The translations under genes and the position numbers were made by a program. A model generated the notes under the pieces. The model worked only from the letters and a program-made list of their open reading frames with translations. It was not told the DNA's origin and did not search any database. A stretch of DNA of 64,000 nucleotides from Isochrysis galbana (Eukaryota; Haptophyta; Isochrysidales; Isochrysidaceae). The stretch is taken from assembly GCA_018136815.1 (NCBI GenBank), contig CM030940.1, positions 1,483,813 through 1,547,812 of the forward strand. The letters run 5' to 3'. Every line of letters begins with the position of its first letter. Position 1 is the stretch's first letter. This document shows, one piece after another, positions 20,993 to 30,205 of this stretch.

Positions 20993-22816
20993 TCATCCAT
21001 CTAGATCTGCCATCACGAGTTGAGCCCGTATCTCACGACGATTACACGCGTCCCTTAGCGCAAGCATTGCTCCACCATCCACGACGAGTTCATTCTTCAC
21101 CATCCCTAAGCAATTGAGATTAGGGAATGCGCCTTGTCTAATGGCATTTGCTATGGCAAGCCCGCCCATATCGCCCACACAATTGACATGTAGTCGGATC
21201 TCGGTCAGCTTCAATAGAGCCCCCATTGATCCAGCAGAAGCAAACGCCTTTGCACTCCCGTCATTTGCCTTATTGCTTTGCATGATGATGAATGATAGGT
21301 TGGGCACAGCTCCATCGCGAATTGCGTCGAATATGGCAACGAAGCCAGTGTCCCCGATAGCACAGCCAAAAAAATCAAGATGGTCTAAGTTAGGCATTGC
21401 CCCCGCATTCAGAACAGCCGCAATAGCCAAGGCGCCCCTGTCCCCAACCACGTTGTTTGCAACATTCAGCGTTGTGCACTTGTTGGCCATTGGAAAAAGC
21501 TGTGCGAGACGCTCAAAGTCCGCCGGACACCAGCCGCTGTCCATGTATTCGAGTTCCTTCGCGCCACCATACACTGATTGAGCAGTCTTCAAGTAAAGCT
21601 GTCCAACCATGGGTTTGTCCGCCTTGGGAGACGTGAATTTTTTTGTGTCGAGAAGGCAGAGGAGCTCTTCCGGATGCATTGGCACGCGTCGGTCCATTTC
21701 ACCTTTTTCGCTACCAACCTCATAAATCAACGGCCAACATTGGCTAGAATTAGGCTTGACCAGCATGGACCATGCTAGTTCGGTAGTCGGCCAACCTCGC
21801 TCATGGTAAGTTGGGGTTCCATGCTGAGCCCATCGTTCTGGTTGCCTTGTGAGCAGAAAGACCATAAGCTTTTGGTGAACATACCAGATCTGCATTGAGC
21901 TTAATGCCACCGAAAAAGCATACTGCTCTGCCGCAGTTCGACCATACGTCCCCTTTTGAAACAAGCTAGCCCAATCATAAAATATACCGAAACGAGCCGG
22001 AAGTCGTCGCAAAGGTTGCACTGAAGGTATCGTATGCCACCCTTTCTGCTGGCGAGGATACTCCCCGTTCTGCGCTTTTCGGATAGTTTGTGCCAGTGCT
22101 ATCAACTGCTCTCCGAAAGGATCTGGGTGCTCTGGTGTGAGCCATGCATGAGAAACGGAACCAACAGGAAGCTGCCCCGTCCCTGCTGGTAACTCAGTGG
22201 CGGCCTCGTTCACAGGAAGAGTACGCAGGACTTCAACAGATAGAAAGGCCTCTGGATGCATCTTCTCCAACTCTTGGCGGTATGGAACGGCGAGCTTTGC
22301 CCGCTGTTCATCATTTTCGGCCGCTTCAAGCTCCGCGGCGCGGCCTAGAAGCCAATCAGAATCAATCAGACGCACAGGTACCAACTGGCCTCTCTTTGGG
22401 GATATCTGTGCATAGATGGAATCTGCATCCACATAGAACTCTGGCGCTCGGGATGCTGCTTCTCTAGCCTCAACCCTTGCCCTCTCTGCCAGCGCATCAT
22501 AGTCGATGGCAAGCTGTTCACCCGGGCTCCTTTGTTTTGCATCCTTGGCCTCAGCATCAGCATGGTCTACTCCTCTGCGATTTGGCTTGTGCACACTTGC
22601 GCTTGTTCCACCACCCAGGATTCTGACGCTGCAGCGCAACGTCCAACGGTCTCGTCCAGCAACGCTCTTTCTGCGTCCCCGACATTGCGCGCGCGTGTCA
22701 AAGTCATCCAGCCATATGCCATCGGATTGTGCATGAGCCGTCACGTTGCGCAGAGATGTCGGACTCGCAGCGCGGCAGCTGCGTGCAAAGGCTTCAACGA
22801 TGACGACTTGAGGCAT
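20993..22816 (-). CDS. LRR protein with N-terminal 'WLTPEHPDP' module
   Basis: A single exon of 607 residues from ATG 22816. Residues 1-190 are a polar, partly helical leader. From about residue 220 comes a conserved-looking block: 'SHAWLTPEHPDP', 'FGIFYDWASLFQKGTYGRT', a middle 'MQIWYVHQKLMVFLLT' and 'RGWPTTELAWSMLV'. I recall this S-H-x-W...HPDP...D-W-x-S-L-x-Q...RGWP-x-x-E pattern as recurrent in algal and dinoflagellate proteins, where it resembles HET/TIR-type domains; that is memory and inference, not a search. The C-terminus (residues 440-600) is four to five ribonuclease-inhibitor-type leucine-rich repeats ('LNVANNVVGDRGALAIA', 'LDFFGCAIGDTGFVAI'). No membrane segment or NB-ARC/NACHT is visible. 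Function is unknown. Confidence 0.75.
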   Translation of the reverse strand: MPQVVIVEAFARSCRAASPTSLRNVTAHAQSDGIWLDDFDTRAQCRGRRKSVAGRDRWTLRCSVRILGGGTSASVHKPNRRGVDHADAEAKDAKQRSPGEQLAIDYDALAERARVEAREAASRAPEFYVDADSIYAQISPKRGQLVPVRLIDSDWLLGRAAELEAAENDEQRAKLAVPYRQELEKMHPEAFLSVEVLRTLPVNEAATELPAGTGQLPVGSVSHAWLTPEHPDPFGEQLIALAQTIRKAQNGEYPRQQKGWHTIPSVQPLRRLPARFGIFYDWASLFQKGTYGRTAAEQYAFSVALSSMQIWYVHQKLMVFLLTRQPERWAQHGTPTYHERGWPTTELAWSMLVKPNSSQCWPLIYEVGSEKGEMDRRVPMHPEELLCLLDTKKFTSPKADKPMVGQLYLKTAQSVYGGAKELEYMDSGWCPADFERLAQLFPMANKCTTLNVANNVVGDRGALAIAAVLNAGAMPNLDHLDFFGCAIGDTGFVAIFDAIRDGAVPNLSFIIMQSNKANDGSAKAFASAGSMGALLKLTEIRLHVNCVGDMGGLAIANAIRQGAFPNLNCLGMVKNELVVDGGAMLALRDACNRREIRAQLVMADLDG

Positions 22817-24004
22817 CTCTGGGACAAGTAGTGCGATGAATCGTCGCGCCTCCGCCAGTGTGCTCTTCAGAGGCTCTCCGCACCCTGCTCACACCGACGC
22901 AGAAGCAGCAGCACCTCCACTTGTTGGTCCCCCTCCTCCCCCGTAATGGTGGCGGTTTCATTCATACACTCCAAGTCAAGAGATTTTTCCATTTTTCCTA
23001 TTGAAGTCAAGGTCGCGCTCCGTCGAAAGGCCCTCCGTCAGAGTTTTATTGTTGTGTTAGTATAACCTTAGTACTGCGGGACCGAAGCCCTTCGACGGCA
23101 ACGGAGCCCCTACCCCGCGATGGGGGTGTGCGCGGTTGGCGCATGGCTCGTCCGGTGTATGTGGCTAGGAATGCTAGCTAACAAGATGTCATATGACGCT
23201 ATAAGTTCTAACGTGGTACCCCCGCCGAGAGGTCACGAGGTTGAGGTGTCGTTCCGTCAATTGTGGGACATCCGTCGATTTGAGCGATCGAATGTCCACA
23301 GTTGTATTTTAAAATTAAATGAAGACTAGCATACCAACTTTTTTTCTCTGCTTCCCCGCGGTGCATGTTTCCCCGAGGGGAACGGCGTGTCAGCGCTTTT
23401 CTAAGGTCGACAACTACAGAAACACTCAATTTAAGAGATATTTCGCACAGAGCACTTGTGATGACTTGTAATCACATTGCGCACGCCGTGCGTGGGCACG
23501 GCGCGATGTGCATCGGTCCCCGCGGATACGCCGTGCGTGCGCATGTCAACTTTTTCCTTCTACGTACTTCCTAAGGCCATCAACTACGTAAACAAGCCAT
23601 ATAAGATATGTTTCTTTACGCAGCACATGTGATGACTTGTAATCACATTGCGCACGCCGTGCGTGGGCACGGCGCGATGTGCATCGGTCCCCCCGCGGGG
23701 GCGCCGTGCGTGCGCATAGCAACTTCCAGGAAGGTGCACGCCGTGCGTTCACTCTTTCCGCGGGGGAACTCTGGGCGCGGAGGGCGGTCGGGAACCATGG
23801 GGACACCCCTGGGACCGGGGGGAATTATTACCGTACATGGCGAGAACACTAACGTAAACAACTGGTATGTCTTTTGGTCTCTCTCCCCCACCCGGGTCCC
23901 CTCCCCTCTCCCCCTCCCCCTCTCATCGACCTACCAGAGAGAGAAGGCTCCTACTGAGGTCGTTTGCCTTCATTTGGTACCCCTCGTTTCCAAATACGCG
24001 ATGC
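22817..24004. other. Intergenic with tandem hairpin repeats
   Basis: 23,096-23,190 is a ~95-base repeat also present at 47,036-47,130. 23,240-23,310 resembles 4,890-4,970. 23,398-23,740 is a two-copy tandem repeat (see separate entry). 23,960-24,000 matches the 3' part of the R2 repeat at 5,378-5,405. No gene is seen. Confidence 0.5.
23398..23740. repeat. Two-copy 171-bp tandem repeat with hairpin
   Basis: 'GATGACTTGTAATCACATTG' starts at 23,460 and again at 23,631, a period of 171. Each copy contains the self-complementary run GCACGCCGTGCGTGGGCACG, and the copies differ by small indels after 'GCATCGGTCCCC'. A third partial 'GCACGCCGTGCG' lies at about 23,738. There is no sign of a CRISPR array. 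Confidence 0.75.
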
Positions 24005-27000
24005 GTCGGTATTAGGCCCAGGTCAATCCTTTTGCAAATTTTTCTGCAAGTTTGGGCGGCTGCTCCAACTTGTCACAAGTTTGGGCCCTCTCTACAAGTG
24101 AGCCACAAGTTTGGGGGCGGGCGACCCCCCTTTCTAATCGTATAACCCCCTATCTAGGAGTAAAATGCCCCCCCCTACAGTAGAATACAATATGGTCACG
24201 TTCCCCTGCCTTTTCACAGAAAATTTTTCTTACTCACATAAACAAGACGTTTTATTAAGATAAACTGGGGTGCTCTTGTGCTCTTGATGTCAGGAGAATG
24301 AAAGCCCGCGGCGGCCGCACGCGCATGGCGGGCCGAGGAGGTGAGCCATGCCTGCCCCTTCCGCCTGCTGGTCTGCTGCGCCCGTGCGCGAGCCCGTGGG
24401 CCCGCATCTCAACCCCTGCCTTTGCCCCTCACAGGTAAGCGCCATTGTACGCGAAGCCGCGTCGCGTCGCTCGCGGACGGCGATGAGGAAGGCGTCAGCG
24501 CTGAGCAGCGGTGCGCGCGCTTAGTTGAGGATGAGGAGAACGAGGAGAACGAGGAGGCGAGCGACAACGGCGGCGACAAGGCCATGGAGATGGAGACCGA
24601 GACCGACAGGGCTGGGACCGCGCCCTCGCGCCGCTCCACGAGCATCGTTGAGTCCGACGACAGCGACGGCAGCTACGACAACGACACGGGCATCGATGGC
24701 ATCGACCTGACCAAGGCGGCGGAGGTGAGCGTCGGCGCAGAGATGTGGCACAAGAACCTGGGCAAGTGCACGGTCAAGCACACGGGCGCGGGCACCATGT
24801 ACGCCACCACCGAGCTCGTGCAGGTGGAGTTCTTCTTGGTGGAGCAGCAAAAGATGTCTACTCGCTGGGTGCGGTCCTCGGAGCTCGAACAAAGAGATTC
24901 GGCGTCGACCTTAGGCGCGTCATCGAGCACCGCGAATTTTCCTTCCTCCTCCTTGGGGACGTCGAGGGACAACGGAGGGCCCTTGCACTCGCAAGGAAAT
25001 GAAGTTGGCAATGTCCCGCCCCCGCTGGCAGCCATCGAGCGAGACCGACAGATGAGGCAGTTGCCTCCCCTCGGCTTGCGCCGCGCGCGGCAAGGCTCGG
25101 CGCGGAAGACACCCGAGCCCAAACAAGTCACGCCAACGGACCGCATCAAGGCTTACCCCGATGAGACCTTTACGCCGTCCGGCGCGAAGATATTTTGTCG
25201 GGCATGCAAGGAAGAGATCTCCTTGGTGTTCTCCATCTTCAAAGGTCACATTCTCTCGAACAAGCACACGTCGAACAAGGCTTTGTACTTCAAGGCAGAG
25301 GAGTCCAAGAACGAGCGGAAGTCCTTCATGGATGACTACTACGAGCAGTATCCGGACGAGGCCGGCAGCAGCGTCGATAGAGAGACAGTCGCCTTTCGTT
25401 GGGAGGTCGTCGAGGTTTGTCTAGAGAGCGGCATTCCGCTCGAGAGGGTGCAAGGGAGACTCAGAAAGTTACTCGAAAAAGGTGGGAGGGCGTTGTCAGA
25501 ATCCTCGAATCTGAAGACATTCATTCCCAAGATTGAGACTAAGGAGATCGCGCTCGTGCAACAAGAGATCGCTGGACAATTTGTAACCATCACGTTCGAC
25601 GGCACCACACGTATGGGGGAAGCAATGACCGTCTGCGGTCGGTTTGTCGATGCCAATTTCTCAGCGATCGGCAACCGCCTTCTATGTTTTAGTACGGTCG
25701 AAAGGCACATGGATGGGGTAGGGCTGTTTCGACACATCTCTAGCACCATGCGCAAGGTCAACTTGGAGCCTGATTGGGTTGTCGGGATCACGCGGGATAG
25801 CTGTTCCACTAACGGTGTGGCGTGCCAGAAGCTGTTGGACCTTTGTCCGAACGCTGTCGATATGTTGTGCGTCTCACACACCCTGCAGCACACAGGTGAG
25901 CATATGGAGCTAGCTGTTCTTGAAGACTTTTTGACACCGTGGCTAACGCTGATCTCTCACACCCAAATCGCTCGCACTCTATGGTTCGATATGATGCACG
26001 TCACGATGAAGGGGTACTCAAAGATCCGCTGGTGGTCCCGCTGGGAAGTGATGAAGCAGTTGGCGGAGAATTTCGGCGATTTGCAAAGGTTCGTGGCCAA
26101 GCTGGAAGAGTGTGGCATTGGAGATGCTACGACTAAGGCGATGGCTCGAATTATCCGTACACAGGGACGGCAGCTGCAATTGGAGCTCGCCCTCGCCATG
26201 GATGTGGAGGTTCTGTGCACAACGACATACAAGCTTGAAGGCGATGGTCTCGAGATCCTGTTGGTGTATGAGGCTCTCGAGAGTATCCGTCGCCGTGGGC
26301 GCACCATGGGTGAGGAAGCCTCTGACCTGCCCAACATCGCAAGCTTGTTGCGTGCCGGTGCAAAGCTGGATGTAGGCACCAAAACCAATGAGTACTATGA
26401 AGCTCCCTACCACCGCTGGTTTAAGGGTGTGATCTCGCATGTGCCGGACGCCCGTCAGCGCGGAGGTTGGGTGATTACGTATGACGATGGCACGACGTTA
26501 GGTGTGTTTGATGAACAGGAGATGCGACGGGCAATCGACGCAACTGCTTTGCCTGAATGGTCATTGCTTGTGCAGCAGGTACGAGGCGCTTTTCAGTATC
26601 TCGAAGATCGGCTCAATGATCAGTGTGCCTCTCCATATCACTGCGGAGAGCAGCACCGGCGCACCGGGCTCTTGCGTGCATTCAACCCCGCCTTTGCCAA
26701 TAACAAGGTGGATGCAATTTGGGTGCATCGGCTGGTCGAGATCCCTGCATTTGGCCATTTACCTTCCGTGCGACAAAGGTTGCTGGATGAGCTTCCCGCG
26801 TACCTGGCCGCCTGTGATGGGACTACGATCGATCATTCGGAGGTCCCAACGTTCACACGGGAAGTTCTTGCTTGGTGGTCATCCAACCACACCAAGTTCC
26901 CCACGTGGGCGAAAGCAGCAAGGATTGCGTTCAGCATGACTCCTAATTCGGCTGCGTGTGAGAGAGTGTTTTCATTGCTTGCCAAGATGTTTGGGCCCGA

Positions 27001-27437
27001 TCGCTCGTCTTCTTTGGCGGACCAACTTTCGGCGGCGTTGATGTTGCGTTACAACAACAACCAACGTGACAAAGTCCCAATGTGAATGAGAATAAGTGTG
27101 TCGTTTGTAGTTTGTAGTGTTACCGTGTTGTATGTAGTATTGTGTGATGTGAATGCCTCAATGACGAACAAACATGTATTAGCACAGGCCTATACTACTA
27201 CTAATGGTGCACGGGGTGGGGACCGTCGGACCGTCGGGCACGCAATGCGCGAGTACGCCGGCAGTTTTTTTGCGTCCCTAAGGGAAACGTGCTGCGGACT
27301 GCGGACGTACTTGCCGCACGACAACTTGCGAAAAGAATTATCACAAGTTTGGGTCATCGGCTTCAAGAATCCCGCAAGTTCGGCCGACAAGTTTGGGCGA
27401 CTTTTGCTAAAAGGATTGACCTGGGCCTAGTCGGTAT
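24005..27437 (+). mobile_element. Complete hAT DNA transposon with 8-bp TSD
   Basis: The element runs 24,013-27,429 and is flanked by the direct repeat GTCGGTAT at 24,005-24,012 and 27,430-27,437. An 8-bp target duplication is diagnostic of hAT. The terminal inverted repeats are perfect for 21 bases (TAGGCCCAGGTCAATCC then TTTT). Both subterminal regions carry several CAAGTTTGGG motifs (near 24,047-24,115 and 27,350-27,405), the usual transposase-binding layout. It carries one transposase gene with an open frame, so it may be recently active. It inserted about 40 bases beyond the stop of the cytochrome b561 frame. Confidence 0.92.
24325..27085 (+). CDS. hAT-family transposase
   Basis: The start is ATG 24325; an intron 24,341-24,434 (GTGAGC...CTCACAG, 94 nt) joins exon 1 (16 nt) to exon 2 in phase, giving 888 residues. 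The N-terminal part is acidic and disordered. A zinc-finger-like 'CRACKEEISL...GHILSNKH' (C-x2-C...H-x5-H, BED-like) follows. The RNase H-like core includes 'VTITFDGTTRMG' (first catalytic Asp) and 'GITRDSCSTNG' (second Asp). The C-terminal hAT dimerisation domain has 'FPTWAKAARIAFSMTPNSAA' followed by 'CERVFSLLAKMF' (catalytic Glu in CER). Between core and C-terminus sits a Tudor-like segment, 'WFKGVISHVPD' ... 'GGWVITYDDGTTLGVF'. A second segment near the N-terminus ('EMWHKNLGKCTVKHTGAG') could be a related fold. It sits inside the complete element, so it is the mobilising enzyme rather than a host gene. Confidence 0.88.
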
Positions 27438-27469
27438 AAAAGAAATCCCCTCCTGTGGGGACTCTCACC

Positions 27470-28000
27470 CTACCATGAGCCCCCCCCCCCCGCGAGCACC
27501 CCCAAGAAGAGTCCCAGGAGCACCCCGTACGCGACGATAACGGCGTCGCCTTGGCTCGGCATGAGGGCGCGCCCCGAGAGGGCCTGGTAGACGCCCACGG
27601 CGAGCATGGCGTAGCCCGTCCCCTTGTGCGCGACCCGCCACACGGCGCGGCGTGTGGTGCGGGCGGCGGGCGGGCCGCGCATGAGCGCGTTGAGCGGCTG
27701 CAGCAGGGCGAGGGCGAGGGCGAAGGCGACGGCCCCGAGCGTATGATGGGGGTGCGAGAAGTGGCGCCCTCGGGGCACCCACGCGACGGCGAGCGCGACG
27801 CCGGCGGCGGCCACCGCAAAGCCCGCTTACCTGCGAGAGCGGGGGGGGGTGCCTTGTTTCGTGGGAGGGAGGGCCGAGGGGGGGGGGGGGGGAGGAGGGA
27901 GAAACACACCTGCACCACGCGATGCACACGGAGCCAGAGGCCGCCGGTGAGCCGGGAGCGCCAAGCGAGCGAGAAAAAGGCGCCCGAGGGGAGGAGCACG
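27470..28000 (-). CDS. Cytochrome b561-domain protein, 3' exons only
   Basis: The exon 28,000-27,910 encodes 'VLLPSGAFFSLAWR' ... 'WLRVHRVVQ' and ends at a GT donor (27,909). The next exon, from about 27,830, encodes 'GFAVAAAGVALAVAW', 'HPHHTLGAVAFALALALLQP', 'RAVWRVAHKGTGYAMLAVGV' and a final hydrophobic segment, stopping at 27,470. The His residues in 'VHRVVQ', 'HPHHTLG' and 'AHKGTGY' fit the haem-binding transmembrane helices of b561 (ascorbate or DOMON-type ferric reductases). The junction after the acceptor (CGCAG|GTAAGCGGGC) is in frame only if one G of GGG is dropped. No 5' exons are visible: the viral-like block starts within 120 bases upstream, so the gene is either broken or has a long intron holding that block. 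Confidence 0.6.
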
Positions 28001-28116
28001 CTGGTTGGCGACGCGCGGTGCCTTCAAACCCTTCGCCGGGTAGCCGGGGGGGGGGGTGCTCCTGGGATTTCAGATCCCCGACAGCGAATAGCGTGTACAG
28101 CCGCGTGACAAACGTT

Positions 28117-28260
28117 GAAACCCGTAACGAAACGCACAGACACGGAATACAAACACAAACACGATGTTACGAGGCCTTAAGGACGCGCGGCGTCTTCCTC
28201 CCCGCGCGCTTTCTTCTTTTTTCGCCGCGCGGACTCACCCCAGCGTTTCGTTACGGGTTT
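28117..28260. repeat. 18-bp perfect inverted repeat
   Basis: AAACCCGTAACGAAACGC at 28,118-28,135 is repeated inverted at 28,243-28,260, with 107 bases between. It lies at the left border of the viral-like gene block and could be an element end or a hairpin. The enclosed DNA also has a smaller GCGCGGCG.../CGCCGCGC palindrome. Confidence 0.75.
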
Positions 28261-28433
28261 TATATAGCCGACGTGTATGACAAAAAAAAACTGGCACCGA
28301 ATGAAGGCAAGGCGCCTCGGCGGCCAAGCAGCCACCCGCGTCAAAAAATCAAGCGCCCCCCCCCCCAAAAAAAAATAAAAAGCACCCCAAAACAAAAGGC
28401 GCTCCCGTGTGCGTGCGAGCCTAAATTGTAACA

Positions 28434-28880
28434 ATGGGGAACGCCCCCGGGCGCGTCGATAGGAATGGCTTTGGAACGGGAAAGTACGAGGTGAACCTCC
28501 AGGACCCCAAGCAGGCATCTGCGAGGATGGGGTGCAAAATGACTATCTTTTCCGAGCCCCACTCCAAAGGCGTGAGCTCGACCATACACGGCCCGTCGGT
28601 AGACGACCCGCAAGCACAAGACAAGCGCCGTGAAGAAGTCGACCTGAAGGCGATCGGGTGGACGCACCCGGTGCGCTCGCTCCACGTCGAGTGCAGTGCG
28701 GACTCGGTGGAAACACCAACACAGCTGGCCCTCCGCTTCATCTTCGACAAAGTAATGCTGACCGCCTTGTTGGTCACGCTTGGGGTCGTCGCCGCGCTCG
28801 TGGCGGTGGTCGTCTTTGTCATCAGGACCGTGACCAAGCGATTATCCACAGCGAATGCAAACTCTGTGAGAATATTTTAA
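28434..28880 (+). CDS. Short N-myristoylated, single-TM protein (viral-like block)
   Basis: An intronless frame of 148 residues from ATG 28434 (context AACAATGGGG). It starts MGNAPG, a good N-myristoylation signal, and has one strongly hydrophobic helix near the C-terminus ('VMLTALLVTLGVVAALVAVV') followed by a short basic tail. No family is recognised. N-myristoyl plus C-terminal membrane anchor is a layout seen in some large-DNA-virus virion membrane proteins, but also elsewhere. The next frame on the opposite strand ends only 88 bases away, a compactness unlike the host genes here. Confidence 0.55.
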   Translation: MGNAPGRVDRNGFGTGKYEVNLQDPKQASARMGCKMTIFSEPHSKGVSSTIHGPSVDDPQAQDKRREEVDLKAIGWTHPVRSLHVECSADSVETPTQLALRFIFDKVMLTALLVTLGVVAALVAVVVFVIRTVTKRLSTANANSVRIF

Positions 28881-28967
28881 AGGGGCGCGGTCACTTGCAC
28901 ACCAGCCACTCAATATTATGGCTGCTACTAATTCAAACATGGGTAGCCTCTCCACCCTCGCACTCAC

Positions 28968-29108
28968 TCATACTCTCCGCTTTCCTGAGAGAGCGGCTCT
29001 ATACCGAGTCCTTGTGGTGGTATCGGGGGTCATCGACAATTCTTGTATTTGTTCTCTGAGTCGTCTGATTTTCTCGTTCGCTAGACGGATATTTTCTAGA
29101 TTCAGCAT
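28968..29108 (-). CDS. Small helical protein, 46 residues
   Basis: ATG 29108 to TGA 28968. The peptide begins 'MLNLENIRLANEKIRRLREQ' and continues as a charged helix ending in a basic tail. The frame is AT-rich at third positions, unlike the surrounding genome. It starts 11 bases after the stop of the preceding frame (29,120), as in a compact viral or operon-like arrangement. Too short for certainty, but the heptad-like pattern is not what random AT-rich DNA gives. Confidence 0.4.
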   Translation of the reverse strand: MLNLENIRLANEKIRRLREQIQELSMTPDTTTRTRYRAALSGKRRV

Positions 29109-29119
29109 TTTTTTGTGTT

Positions 29120-29296
29120 CTAATTGAGCAACTTCCGTATTTTTTTAATACTATTTGTAAATACATTAGAAGTCAATTTTACAACATTTAGTATATTAAT
29201 CATGCGATCGCATAACTTTATACACTCTTCGCTATTTTTTATAATCACAATATTATTTTCGATTTGTTTCGAGAGTTGTTCCACCAAGTCCGTCAT
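29120..29296 (-). CDS. Small helical protein, 58 residues
   Basis: ATG 29296 to TAG 29120. The peptide starts 'MTDLVEQLSKQIENNIVIIK' and is helical with regularly spaced Leu/Ile/Val. It uses AAA, AAT and ATA codons freely, in strong contrast to the GC-rich host genes. It is divergent to the gene at 29,407 across a ~110-base T-rich spacer. Unknown family. Confidence 0.4.
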   Translation of the reverse strand: MTDLVEQLSKQIENNIVIIKNSEECIKLCDRMINILNVVKLTSNVFTNSIKKIRKLLN

Positions 29297-29406
29297 TTGT
29301 TTGTTGTATTCACGGCCACATTTTTTTTAGAGGGCCGCTCCTCTCCCTCCTTCCTTGGCATCGGCCCCAAATGCTCACGGAAGCTTTTTTCGTTTCGTGC
29401 TCATAA

Positions 29407-30042
29407 ATGACACATAGAGACCTTGCCTTGTCGCTCCTTTACCATGGCTCTCCCACACCTGAGACGGGAGACCCAGGTATACACGAGTTCGAAGAGCACT
29501 GGCGAAGGATTCTCGCCCCTGAACCCGGTGTCCAAAAGTACGCGACCCGTGACAATGGCGGCGTGGGCTTTGTCGCGTCCGTTGCACAGCGCGATGACGG
29601 TAGGCACTTGGTCGATGTACACGGCGAAGCCTCGCATCACGCGTTCGTGTGCGAGGACATGTTTGTTGGCATCAGCTACCTCTGCCCATTGACTGTATTG
29701 TCAGGAGGGTACGACAGAGTGAACGAGCTCAATGAAGCAGGGAACTCTTTGCTCTTCTACATCGGCGACCTCAAGTACGTCTTCGTGGGCATCGAAGTGT
29801 TCGAATTTGAGGCCGTCGACGAGATCGTCGCATTCGTATCGCCTGTAGGAGCGAACGACTTTCCGTATCCCTACGCCATCGATAAGACCGGTAGGCATTA
29901 CCTCATGCTCGAAAAGAAGCAGGGGTACATTGACCCGTACCACAGCTTTTACGACATCGAAAAGAAGTTCAAGCTGACACACGAGGAGTGCGGTATACAT
30001 CCGATGCACTCATTGAAGACGATCCTTTCAAGACAAGTGTGA
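29407..30042 (+). CDS. Giant-virus-like conserved hypothetical protein
   Basis: An intronless frame of 211 residues. The C-terminal half has 'LKYVFVGIEVFEFEAVDEIV' followed by 'AFVSPVGANDFPYPYAIDKT' and 'YLMLEKKQGYIDPYHSF'. From memory, a '(Y)VFIG-x-x-IF-F...SPVGNND-PYPYA-D...YYLLIE' pattern is common in uncharacterised proteins of mimivirus-related algal viruses; I could not search to confirm. No signal peptide or membrane helix. The first 34 residues and the 3' flank occur again, with the middle deleted, at 5,462-5,825, so this unit has moved or been duplicated within the genome. A terminal palindromic block lies just after it (30,148-30,180). Confidence 0.5.
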   Translation: MTHRDLALSLLYHGSPTPETGDPGIHEFEEHWRRILAPEPGVQKYATRDNGGVGFVASVAQRDDGRHLVDVHGEASHHAFVCEDMFVGISYLCPLTVLSGGYDRVNELNEAGNSLLFYIGDLKYVFVGIEVFEFEAVDEIVAFVSPVGANDFPYPYAIDKTGRHYLMLEKKQGYIDPYHSFYDIEKKFKLTHEECGIHPMHSLKTILSRQV

Positions 30043-30205
30043 GGAGAGGTCCACGTCATGCGTGACGAGGAGGCCGCTGGAATTTTCATCGAGGGCGGGG
30101 GCACGCACTAGTAACCATGCATCCCCTTGCTCACAGGAGCGCCCTCATGGTGAGCTAGGCCCGGTGTCCTAGGACCGAGCTTTTTTGTATTTGATGTTGC
30201 TCGGC

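Noticed and set aside
23458-23730. Repeated hairpin units as a CRISPR array
   Set aside because: Only two copies, 171-bp period, no spacer structure and a eukaryotic context.
24341-24434. Transposase starting at GTG 24341
   Set aside because: This segment has a strong GTGAGC donor and TTTGCCCCTCACAG acceptor, and removing it joins ATG 24325 in frame, so it is an intron.
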